DNA of 64,000 nt, taken from positions 1,265,001-1,329,000 of the forward strand of contig CM037474.1 in NCBI GenBank assembly GCA_021014325.1, read 5' to 3'. Positions 1 through 12,400 of this stretch are shown here, piece after piece. The notes below the pieces were generated by a model that ran no database searches, was not told the origin of the DNA, and worked only from the letters and a program-made list of their open reading frames with translations. This stretch comes from Plazaster borealis. Taxonomy: Eukaryota; Echinodermata; Asteroidea; Forcipulatida; Labidiasteridae. A program made the translations under genes and the position numbers. Every line of letters begins with the position of its first letter. The stretch's first letter is position 1.

Positions 1-134
1 AAAAAACAAAGCAGACCAAAGTTTGAAATAATTTAGTTTTGTGTGGGGGAGGGGTGGGGTGGTGCTGCAGGAATCACGTTTCCCCTCTATGCTTTGAAGA
101 TTATAGGAACGCCCATTTATGGGGCCTGTCGATG

Positions 135-329
135 GAGAGGGCGCAGTGCGTGACTTTGTTAATCAATCATCCGCCGTTTTCGAAACCACGGCTTGGGCTC
201 CGTTCAACTGGTTGATTGAAGCCTGCGCTTTCTGAATAACTGATGGAGTCAAAGCCGAAGCCCAACCGTAGTTTCGAAAACGGCCGATTGTTAACAAAAA
301 TAAAAGCACATGTATGCTAGCGCCCTCTC
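135..329. mobile_element. Foldback/MITE-like element with gagagggcgc ends
   Basis: gagagggcgc (135-144) is inverted at 320-329. Inner arms around 160-195 (ccgttttcgaaaccacggctt) pair with 255-290 (gtagtttcgaaaacggccg). No clear target duplication is visible. Confidence 0.55.
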
Positions 330-894
330 TTGATAATTTCGAACTATGACTCACTGGTAACCAAAATACCCTCAATTAATTCATAACGACTGCATAATCT
401 TACAGATTGGATACCAGTGAATTAAGATGTCAGCGCCCATAGGGACAATTTGTGCAGAACCAAAAACTGATCGGTCTTAAGAAAAAACCCTACTTAAACC
501 ACATGAAGCGTTGGGTAAGTTTATCAAATTGCTAGATCTATTTGGTTATAGGACATCAAGGACCTTATTGACATTAATCTATGGCATTTTACCGAAACTG
601 TCCCTGAAAATCAAGTTCTTTTCATCTGCTGAGTATGACTAAAGAAAGTTTGCTAAATTAAACGTTACGTTCGTAAACGTAGTTTAGTTACTTCAAAAAA
701 GGGGAGGGTGTAAATTTGTAAAGTGTAACTGTCATTGGTCATGGACTTATCCCAACTATGTGGTTAAGTGTGAACCCTTAAAATGGACTGTATGAGTCTT
801 TTGGAGGTCATCATCGTCAGCAGTAGTCCGAATTGGACAATTCTACCTCCATCATGTCCATGGACAGTTGGACCCAACAATAGTCAATAATATT
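330..894. other. No feature seen
   Basis: AT-rich DNA without open frame, repeat or RNA gene that I can recognise. Confidence 0.5.
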
Positions 895-902
895 ATATTT
901 AA

Positions 903-1375
903 CGGTCCTACTACTTGCCGTCAACTCGCCGACTTGCCGTCAACTCGCCGTCAACTCATTTTCGTGCCGTCAACTCATTAAATATACATCAAAAATTTGT
1001 AAATGGGGCAATGGAAGTGTTAAGTCTGGGCTAAACTACATATTTTCTATGGTTTTCGGTAAAATTTCATTTACAAAAACGATTTTGTGTTTATAAATAA
1101 ATAGTACCAATCATTGACATCTTGGGCCAAGACTAATCCATATGCAGGAAAAGCGCCCTCAGTTGCCATGTTGTGCAAGCGAGATAATTTTTTCACAGGA
1201 AAAAAACTAAATTTTTATTCCGAAATGTAACCTAAAACTTATGAGAATTCTCTTTTAGCTAATACTTTACAGTTCTATGCTTCTTTTGTGGATTTTAAAT
1301 GTATATTGGAGGAGTTGACGGCGAGTTGACGGCACAAGTGAGTTGACGGCGAGTTGACGGCAAGTAGTAGGACCC
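903..1375. mobile_element. 473-bp MITE with 8-bp target duplication and subterminal GAGTTGACGGC repeats
   Basis: The direct repeat atatttaa flanks both sides (895-902, 1376-1383). Termini are inverted (cggtcctactacttgccg and its complement). Each end carries several copies of gccgtcaactc/gagttgacggc, as expected of transposase-binding sites. An 8-bp duplication fits hAT- or P-like superfamilies. There is no coding capacity. Confidence 0.85.
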
Positions 1376-1383
1376 ATATTTAA

Positions 1384-3266
1384 TGCTTTTTTAAACATTC
1401 ATTTGTTGGACATTATCTGCAGGGAGTGACAAAGAACTGCTCAAGTCAAAATCCATCAAAGACCTCTATAATTTATAAAATAATACGGTGGTCTGATTGT
1501 GTCGGATACATTTATTATTTATTTTAAAAAAAGATACACTTTCAGCTAAAAATCTGAACCGATGTTCCAATTGGATAGTGCGTAGTTTCTGTTGTAAGTC
1601 GATGCTGGTGGAGCACATTCTAGGCATTTGCCCAATCTGCAGATTAAGCTGCTCAATCAGTAGAGCAAGTAAGTAAAACGAGGGACTGGCAGCTCGGAGA
1701 TTCATAATAAAATTACACCAATACGAGCTTGCACAAAGTCATTGTAATGCACTCTCTACATGATTTCATAATATGGCAAAGGTAAATGACAACGGGGGGG
1801 GGGGGGGAATTTGCACCAAAAAACCGCAAGTTTCTATGAGAAAAATCATCACACTTCCTGATGCTATTTGGTGTTGATTTACATCATTTCCAAGTTTAAT
1901 ATTTAAAAAAAATCATATCCCCTGAACTACCAAGCTATTTTCACAATCTATACATCTTTTAAAACTTGAAAGGGCTCAACACACTACATAAACGTTGCAC
2001 TGCATGATCCAAATCTTACTCTGTCCTCTAATTGAAACTGGATGTTGAAGTGAAAAAACCTTTTTCTGGGCTGGTTTTGACTTGGAGGTCTGTTTTATGA
2101 AACAAGGATTGACTCCTAAGCACTCCAATAGCATACGACTGAGTAATGACGGACTCATCCTTAACAGTGCCCTCTCGTGACAACTTTCAAATGTACTATT
2201 TCGCTAAAACTATAGTTTAAAACTTATTTCAATCTCAATGCCCAGACAATGAATTAGCAATGACGTCATGATGATGCAGGCGCTGTTGGTTTTCAAATGC
2301 TCTATTTAGTGATTTTAGACGTGTCTTTCAACCATTTTTAATGTCTTTAAAAACGACAAACAATACATACACTACAGCTCTCCCCCTACACAGCACATGG
2401 TTAAATTTTATCATTACATTGTTCATCTTCTGCAGCACTGTTTACTTGAACAGTTTATATGAATTTAGGGGGAGGAAGTGCAACTGAAGGAAGGGACAAT
2501 TTATTAAAAAAATTCCCCTTAAATGGCTTTGGCTTTTCTATGCACATAGAAATTGGGAATACTGTTAAAAAATCTGTGTTTACGTGTCGGCGAAATAAGG
2601 GACTTCTAGTCCATAGTTTCGTGGATGCCAAGAAGAAAAATCCCTCTGACACACCCTACTGTTGGTGTTAAATATAATTGTAAATTACAACAATAGTAAG
2701 AATGGCTGTAAAAGTACTCAGCAACAACAACATAAACAAAAAATACACCAAACTCTTAAACAATCAATCCACGTACATGTACCATCAAAATGAATTATCT
2801 GAAACCACCTTCTTGTAATTTTGTGCTGGTAGGTCTTCAAGCTTATATCAACCATATAAGTAGTTTTATCATTTCTGAACAGTGATAATTATACACTGTA
2901 GATTAGATGGGGTTTTTTTGCAGATAATTTTACCTTCATGTCAATGTGGTAGTTTGTATCATATCTGTAAAAAACAAAAAACAAAAAAGATAACACAATT
3001 GAAGGTAACAGTTTTATTTATCTCAATAATTCTTATGCTTGAAAGCCGTGTGCCCTTTATGGTTGTGTGTAAAAAATGACACCAAGCAATGCACAAAATT
3101 ATTTGGAAAACGCAGTATGCAATACGGATACATATGGAACAGGGCAACCGAGCCTCTGTGTAATTCCATGTTGCATGATCAGGAACGGCCAAATCTTGGC
3201 ACAATTCGAGTCATAATGTAAACCCATAAATGTAAACCAAATACTTTGTTTTCATTTCCCCTAAAG
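1384..3266. other. Upstream of FHIT coding exon 1; no supported gene
   Basis: This stretch holds a G run (about 1795-1808) and short AT-rich open frames only. A 5-prime non-coding FHIT exon or promoter may lie here or further upstream, but I cannot place it. Confidence 0.45.
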
Positions 3267-3322
3267 GATAAATAGAGGAGCAAAGAGCCAAGAAAGTTGA
3301 TGTAACTCCACAAGTGCCTTCT

Positions 3323-3467
3323 ATGGCAGAAATCTCACAACCTCTCTCAGCTGCTGACAATATGAAAATGTACGCCTTTGGCCAACACCTTATTAGAGGA
3401 GCTCAGGTTTTTTTCAAGACACCTTTATGTTATGGGTTTGTCAACAGAAAGCCAGTGCTGCCTGGCC
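3323..3467 (+). CDS. FHIT: FHIT coding exon 1
   Basis: The exon has a good acceptor at 3265-3266 after a pyrimidine-rich run and ends at the donor gtatcc (3468). An in-frame TAA at 3269-3271 precedes the ATG, so 3267-3322 would be 5-prime UTR if that acceptor is used. The residues from 3362 onward match the human N-terminus (FGQHLI, FVNRKPVLPG). The 13 residues from 3323 to 3361 have no counterpart in human FHIT and may be an extension or UTR. The exon ends in phase 1. Confidence 0.88.
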
Positions 3468-6400
3468 GTATCCTTTTGTTTCCTCATTCATATACAAATG
3501 ATTTGAAATCTGTGCATTCTATTGGTTGTTTGACAGCCTCGTTACCATGGGTAGCGCGCCGTATTGATACCTTTTGTCACTAACACCTGGAAGGGGTGTG
3601 CTTAAAAAACAACTGATTGGCTGACCAAAAGTGAATGCTTTGCGCTAATGCGCGCACGCTTGTTAAAAACTTTCGAGCGATTGTATGGTGCTTACTACAC
3701 ATATGTCAAAATGCAAGTATTTTGAATGATGCAATTCATTTCAACTGAATCATGTTTTCACACGGTTTACCTAAACTGCACACAGTTAGACAAAGAAGAA
3801 TGAGAGGGGACCAGTTGCTCTATGACTTGATGCATCTTTTGATTGCGTGCTCTGCGTAGGTCTCTAACACAGAATGAATCAACAACAGGGCTAATTAAAA
3901 TATCCTTGATATTTGGATATTTCAAATTCACACTTCCAGGGGTTATGATCGAGCAAGGCATTCTGGGGGAAACATGGCGCGGCTTGAGCGCACCACTGGG
4001 AACAAGTTAGGTAGGTTGATGCATTATAAAAGTATGTATTGAGCAAGGCAATCCTAGGATTATAGCTCAATCTTGAGTTTGAGCAGCGCAATCTAAATCT
4101 CAGTATTGTTGCTCAATCTCTAAATTGAGCAGCGCAATCTCAGGATTATTGCTTGATCTTGAGTTTGAGCCGCGCAATCTCAGTGATGTTGCTCAATTTC
4201 TAAATCGAGTTAGCACAATCTTTGGATTATTGCTTGATCGTTAGAGTGAGCAGCGCAATCTCAGAATTTTGGGGCAAGTATCATCCCCAATTTGAGGGCT
4301 CAATCTCAAAACATTTCGGAAATCCTGTCGCCAAGTGATTTAACAACAGAAAAGTGGCTTTGTTGTCAGACTGTACCTGGAAGTAAAATTCCTTGACCCT
4401 ACTCATCTAAGACGTCCTGGTTTCGCCGCTGCGTGTCGTGGAGCGATTTCATGATATGACATCTGAGGAGGTTGCTGACATGTTCAAGGCAGTGCACATC
4501 ATTGCCAAGGCTGTTGAAGTAGAGTATCAAGGAACTGCCATGTCACTGGGTTTGCAGGTATTTCTTACAATTTGTCTTGTCTTGTAATAAACCACAAGGG
4601 AAACGTAGGACTAGATAGCTCAGTTGGTGGAGCGCCGGCCTTTAAACCAGAGGTCGCAGTTTCAAGTCCCGCTCTAATCAATTTCTTGTTGTTCAAACCA
4701 ACCCACAATTTGTCTTGTCTGTGAGAACATTTGGTAACTCTTGGGACTAATTCATGATGATTCCCCCCCCCCCCAAAAAAAAAAACACAGAAAATTTCCT
4801 GCTTACTTCGGGGCATTTCACAAATTAGCAAGAATTTGTCCAGGTGCTTACATCACTTTCTATGCATTCTTCACTTTAAGAAGCTAGTATTTTGTAGTAA
4901 CCTGGTAAGCATTTAAGATGCTGGGTAAGCAGCGCCATTGGGTCCTGGTGTGATTTCCATATAGCCTGTAAGCTTACAGCTAAAGCTTAAATTTGCCATA
5001 CAGCTAAAATAGTTGTTGGCACGAACTGCCTTAAAGGTATCGTACACATTTGGTAATGACTCAAAACAAATTTTAGCATAAAAACTGACTTGATAACAAG
5101 CAACGGAGAGCTGTTGATAGTATGAAACATTGTAGGAAACGACTCCTTCTGAAGTAACGTAGTTTTTAAGAAAGAAGTGATTTCTCACTAAAATAATAAA
5201 AACTTCTTGCAAGAAGTTTTTATTCCTATCTGAAAGCACACAAATTTGTACAACAAGGGTGTTTTTTCTTTCATCATTTTCTTGCAACTTCAATGACCAA
5301 TTGAGCCCATCTTTTCAAAGGCTTGTTATTTTATGCATATGTTGGGATACACCAAGTGAGAACACTGGTCTTGGACAATTTCCAAACGTGTTCAGTGCCT
5401 TTAAAGCTTAAATTTGCCATACAGCTAAAATAGTTGTTGGCACGAACTACACACAGCTATTACAAACACAGCATTCTTGGCTTGTATATGGGATAACCTC
5501 AGTCAGTGCAGTAAACATAAATATAATTATAGAAATATAAATATCACTTGTTGTTATTATTGGTTATGATTTGTACGGGAGAGCCTCCGCTATGTAAAAA
5601 GTGAAATCTATCAATCATTTCAGATTGTTTATCCTTTTCAAATAATCACATTTATTGATTTGTAAATATTACATTCAGGGTAGCGTGTCATGGCGAGTTG
5701 GCTAGCACTTCAAACTCAAGTTATCAGAGTGTGGGTTCGATTCCTGATTGTGAGGCTTGTGTTTTTTGGCAAGACACTTAATTATAATTGTTTTTTACAA
5801 CTATAACTGTACCTGCGAGGGTAGAGATTGTTGATGTGAATTATCAGCAACCTGTGCACCCTTTTGGCTGCTGGTGCTGCATACTCCTAAGGAGTTGAGA
5901 TGGTTTCAGGAATGGGCACAGTGACCAGGGACAGTAACAGTGTAAGGCGCTTTGGTACAATGTGTAAAAGCATTGAGGAAGGAACACAAGGAGTTGGAAT
6001 GAGCATGGGTTCAAAGAGACGAAAAAAAGAAGAAGTTGGTAATCAGTGGTCAACAATCCAGACCGAATGCAGCAGGGGGGCCGAAGGCTCACGCTTGCGC
6101 ATTCATACTTGTTGACGTCATGCGGTCATTTGGGGTCAGCAGCTTGCCACATAGTGCCGCTTAGCATAGAAAGATTTTATCGCAGCCGTAAATTTTGCCC
6201 ACACCAGAGGGTCAGCCAGCTTTGGGTGGTAAAGGAACCTAATAAATGCCTATCATTATTGTTATTATAAATATAATCTGTTCCTTGCTTTACTTTCAGG
6301 ACGGACTTGATGCTGGTCAGACAGTTAAGGTAAATTTAATTCTCAATTTATTTGGCAAAGTTCACAGGAACCACGCACGGGAAGGGGGGTGCAAAATTGC

Positions 6401-9400
6401 AAAATCTTTTGCCGTAGGGTGGGTGTGGTCACGAATGAAAATAAAAGTGAGAATAATTTTAACGTCTGTTGAAAAAATCCCTGACAAAAGTCTAGTCACT
6501 AGACTCGAACCAGCCACATACGCATCAGATTATTAATGAGCATGCGCAGCCATTGACCAATGATCACGGTTCTTTGTCCAAACTTGCTCTAACCATCGAA
6601 GAGTTTGCCTAAACAGTAACCCCAAAACAAGCTACTGATGCTATTTTTGTTTTTTGTCATGCTCATAACTTCTGTCTTGTGAATCTATTTCAGCATGTTC
6701 ACATTCATATCTTGCCGAGAAGAAAAGGCGATTTTAAACACAACGATGAAATCTACACACATGTAAGTACCTTCCTTATCAACTCAAATTTTTGCACTGT
6801 ATTTATAAATCCTGGATTACTGATAAAGCTATTAAGCGTTGTATGCTCAGTGCTTTTCCAGTAAGCCGATTGCGAGTTAAATTTGAATAAAGTCTGGTAC
6901 ATTGACTTGCCTGGTCACTGTTAAATGCTAAATTTGAATTCCTCAGACTAAAAACACTGTTTATAGGATTTGAGGCATTGCATGGTGAGGTATCAATATA
7001 TATTTGGTTTGCGGTAACACCATGTGTATATCTACTTGCTAGGTAGATTTTGTTCTTTGGAAACTTGTCTTGCTTATTATTCTACTGCCGCAGAGTAGAG
7101 TATTCGGAATTCGGGAGACTTCTCAGTTCTTAAATCTACTTGCTAGGTAGATTTTGTTCTTATGAGAACTTGTCTTGCTTATTATTCTACTACCGCAGGG
7201 TAGAATATTCGGAATTCGGGAGACTTCTCAGTTCTGAAAAGAACTGTCCTTCTTATTAACTACTACCTGGGCGGGAGGTAGGAAATCGGGCGGGACTACT
7301 ACTTTTGCTTTGTGGATCAGGGGGGACTTCTTGTTAATAACTACACTGCCGCGGAGTGAGTCTAAATAGGTCTCAACATTTCGACTAGCTTGCTCTAGTC
7401 ATTGTCAGGAGACTGAAAAACACTGTTGCTACATCACATGGTTCGAGGAAGCCTTTGTATTGACCCCTTGCACCGACATCACACACAGCTACTGTCTGCC
7501 CATAGTCGGCCATTTTGGGAGTCAAATTGCCTGTAAAGATATTGTGAGCAAAATGCACACCACCCACTATAACACATAGGGAAACCAAAATGACACAACC
7601 AGGATTTATTGTGATGATGACGTCAGGTGAATTGGGTCAAGAGCAACCTCACAAATTGTACATGTGACATGGTTGTTTGGCTGGTAACTTTAGTTTGGTA
7701 AGCATAATTTTGTTGTGCTTAGCTACTTTTTGTGCTTAAAGGCAGTGGACACTATTGGTAATTACTCAAAATAATTATTGACATAAAACCTTACTTGGTA
7801 ACGAGTAATGTGGAGCTGTTGATAGTATAAAACATTGTGAGAAACGGCTCCCTCTGAAGTAACGTAGTTTTCGAGAAAGAAGTAATTTTCCACGAACTTG
7901 ATTTCGAGACCTCGGAATTAGATTTTGAGGTCTCGAAATCAAGCATCTGAAAGCACACAACTTCGTGTGACAAGGGTGTTTTTTCTTGCATTATTATCTC
8001 TCAACTTCGACGACCAATTGAGCTCAAATTTTCACAGGTTTGTTATTTTATGCATATGTTGAGATACACCAAGTGAGAAGACTGGTCTTTGACAATTACC
8101 AATAGTGTCCAGTGTCTTTTAAGCCACTCTGTGAAATTGGGCCCAGATTAGCAAAGACTGGTATCCTTTGTGTCACTTGTTTCATTGGAATTTGTTTCTA
8201 GGTGTTTGCCATCCCTATGATGTGATTATGAAAAGCTTGTCACTTACAAGGTGCCTTAGCAACACTTGATTTAGTCCACGGAATTGCAGTCAAAATAAGA
8301 TAAAAATGTAATTGTGATGCAAGGAAATTCGCCATTGAAAGCGCCCTCTTGAGGTAAACAAAAATTGTCAATTGAGCACTCACTTGTGGCTGAGCAAGGC
8401 ATTGGTGAGGCCGTGTCCGAAATGCCGAAAAGCTGAGTTCGCATTAGGCAGTGTGACAGCAGAGCGGGTTTGAACCGTGTTGAGATTTTATGAAGTCAAT
8501 ACAGATTGGAATCGTGTAGTGTACAGCACGGATCAGAGCTTGATAGTATAAAAAGGCCTATTGACTTCATCTGTCTCTTACATATTTCTTTCAAGTTTGA
8601 GCAGTGAAATCTGGCCTTGGAATTATTATTATTAAAATGGTTTGTTAAAAACACTGCAATACAGCGGCTAAAAAGCCATTAAAACGTCACAAACAAACAA
8701 CAACAATACATTACACAAAAGCATTGAAATATAAAAAAGTTATTTAGAAATATATAAAAACTCTCTCAACAAATCTGTAATAGCACAATTTTGTTTGGAT
8801 TAGATTAGAATTCACCCATTGCTCTAATCCGAAGTGCCTACCACAAGATAAAGGTATATAGCAAACTGAAGTGGACAAAATAAAGTACATCATTTTGTAA
8901 TCCAATATGGCTATCTACATTCTACATTACAGCTATTAGCATTATTGTAAATATTGTAAAGGGAGGTTACATAGCAAAATATTATCTATGCTCAAGAACC
9001 CAAGCAAGACCAAGCAAGACCAAGCAAGACACCGGTCCCCCACCCCAGACCTAGGGTCTTCTATACCCGAAGTCACTTCATTAGGGCACTAGTCTCTTCA
9101 ACCCCCCCTTTCTGATTCCTGTTGACCCTCCCTACTCAAGCACCCTAGCCAGACTGACACACCTGAGTGAAAAGCCACTCCACTCAACCCTTTCATGGGA
9201 TCCACTCTATGTTCCACACCACCGGTTTCCTGCCTTCACAGCCCAACGCATCCAGCATGTATGGCTCACCGCACTCTCCCTTATAACCCACAGACCCAGT
9301 TGGAATCCAGCAGTCTCCTGACGACAGACAGAGTATACTGTCCGAAACATTAAACCCTCCGGTTCTTCTCAGAACCACAATCACTCAAAAGAGAACTATC

Positions 9401-12400
9401 TACATGTTGTCACCGCAAATTCCTTGTCTTTTATCTGTTTTGTTGTGATTAATTTAAAGAATTGTGTAAATCTACCATGTGGAGTTGCAATAGCGCCCTC
9501 TCCCATAAAAGACGATACATCCAACTGTCCTTAAGAGGGGATCTTTGCTTTTTAGTGTCTATTTTAATGTGTAGGGGTGGGTTTGGGGGGGGGGGGTTTA
9601 CATTGTTTGTAACTTTGACCCCTTATATGTCTTGAAACGGTTTAATTTCCGTATGTTCATACAGTTTTCTGTTTTTGAGGGTAGGAACCAGTTTTTCCAG
9701 GAAATAAAACAAGTACATTACATAATTTGTGGGGTGTTTTTTAAACACTTCACCGCTGTGTGATAAATACTGTAAACTCAGTACCTTCTTGAGTCCTGTG
9801 GAAAAAAAAATCCACAGTCATATTACTCTAGGGGGAGTTGAACCCACAACCCTTGCCATTCTAGAGCAGATGTCTTACCACTAGACCACCAAGCATGCAC
9901 AGTGCCTTCTTGAGTCCTGTGGAAAAAAGTCCACAGGCATACTACTCCAGGGGGAGTCGAACCCACAACCCTTGCCATTCTAGAGCAGATGTCTTACCAC
10001 TGGACACCAAGCATGCACGGTAAAGACCAGTTCGAACCCAGCAATTAGCAGCAACAATTTCATAGATTTAATCATTGCATCGGGGATAAAGAATATTATT
10101 TTTGTTTTCACCCTACGTTTGTGATAAGCATTGTATACGCAGTGCTTAAAGGAGTTCTGCGTAACAAAAACATTATCCACAGATAACAATTCTAGAGCAG
10201 ATTCTTACAACTAGACCACGTGAGCGGTGACAAGATGCGGCTAGCAGCGGCTACCGCAGCGGCTACCTCAACAATTCAATTTATGTAATAATTGCTGTAG
10301 GGATATATATACATGGCTCGAAATTAGCATTGGACTGCAGGCTCAAGGCTAGTAATATTATAAGTTATCACAAAAGCGCAAGTGGTATACGGAAAAAATT
10401 TTGCCTCGTTGGATATGGGACGCAGAAGCGCTATATTTTTCCGTATTCCACGAGCGCGCGTGTGATAACGTATTTATCTGCATGCAAACTTGATGCGGAG
10501 TTAGAACACACAATAAGCAGGGTGTGATATGGGCTGTGCAATACAAGTTAATATCACACTCCTTGTTGCTATGGATCGACCAATCAGAATGGAACATTTA
10601 GGCCTGCTTTTGGCCAGTAAACTCACAGCGGGAAAAGTCCGGCAATCTTGTGTTTTTCAATTTAATAATATTGATACTTCACTGTAGAATACCCTTTTTT
10701 TTTAAAACAACACGATGTTCAAATGTTGACTTTGAGTCTGATAAATGTATTTCAATTCTGTTGAGTATACTTACATATTTAAAGACAAATGAGATAAATC
10801 TTCTCTCAGTGTTTGTTCAAATAAAAACAGTATATATGTGAAGGTAGGTTTTTTTTCTCATTTTGATTCTGGTCTTGTAAACACATTTCTGGTCCAATAA
10901 ATATTTGTTTAGCTTCAAGCCCTGCGGTTTTGATGATTTTCCCCTAAAGTTGGATCACTGATAATCATTACATTTAATAGAGTTGTCATATATTATATCA
11001 CAGATTTTATGGGCAAGTTTTTTTGTTGGGTTTTCGAAAAACTGGAGCAGTTATGTCCACGCAGGAAGAATAATCTGCAATTGGAATACACAATCTGAGA
11101 AACGTTTCGGTCTCGGATTCAAATTTGTTTGGATAAAAACTGATATCTTTTTCCATAACCACACTACTTCAAAGTGAAATGTTTCTCAAAATGCTTTATA
11201 TTATCAGAAGCTGCTGTACTTCTTGCCAAGTAATTTTGTATTGCCATTAATTTTATGAGTAATTACCAAACGTATACAGACTCTTTAAAGTATCCTCTCT
11301 GTCGTTCACATCTTTGTCTCCACATGTTAACCTCTCGCACATCATTTACAGCCGTCTGGCACATCACACACGTCACAGAAACACCCAACACCACTTTGAC
11401 GTCAGTTTCCCTCTCTGTGTAAAATAAGTCCATATCAATGGAGGTGCATGTGATTAAACAACTGTTTAACCAATTTATGTCAACAAGTGAAACTACAAAA
11501 ATACAATGAAAGAGATAAATAACGATTGAATTTGTCACAAGAATATTTAAAGCAATAATTATTTGATGAAAATTAAATTAAAAAGCTGTTGATTGGTGGG
11601 CGAATCCAAGAATTCGCACGGCTACGTATGGAACATACAGAAAGTTAAACCACTTCACGTCGGATCACGTGTATATACAAAGTTGACCACATTTTCACAA
11701 TCATAACACAAGGTGGGACAGGTAAGAGGCCGTGTACATTTTAAAAGGTGTTTGAACATGTTTCCACAGTATGATATTCTATCCCAACTGAAGAATCGTC
11801 CCAACTATAGATGGGACTGGTCCCAACTGAAGTGTTTGGGATGGCCCAACTGTAGCTGAGATTGCCTGATTGTGACAGTGATAGGGATAGAGATAATCGC
11901 AATCAGTTAGCCTCCAAGAAGTAACTTTCTATCCTCTCAAGTTTATAGAGGGTAGAGTGACATCATACATGTAGCCCTGTGCAAGCAAGTCATGAGATGA
12001 GACCATAATGTTACCACGAAAAACATTTTGATGGTATTTGATAAATGTATCATGGAGAGGTTATTTATAAGGACACGCAAAGGAAAATAATAGGACCGGA
12101 ACACACTCAAAATGTTGTCAGTTACAGAGCTCAGACCTGATTCACAGTAATTACCATGATGTATGATTCTTTACAGTATAATTTAGTTTTACCCTTACAT
12201 GTACACCAATGTGTGATAAACCATATATACTCGGTGCTTTCTGGGGTCCTGTGAAAAACTAATGCACAGGCATACTACTAGGGTGGGATTCAAACCCAAG
12301 ACCCTTGCCATTCTAGAGCAGATATCTCACAACCAGACCACCGAGTGTGATTGACAAGAGGCTAGTTCAAATCCTGTATATTAGCAGCGGGTACCGCAAG

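Noticed and set aside
4603..4680. A tRNA gene beside FHIT exon 2
   Set aside because: The anticodon arm does not pair and the segment is bounded by a 16-bp target duplication, so it is a SINE head.
4913..5293. 126-codon minus frame as a gene (similar frames at 28059, 38544, 53297 and 61212)
   Set aside because: All are the same stretch of TTAA MITE family A read through; a repeat, not a protein family.
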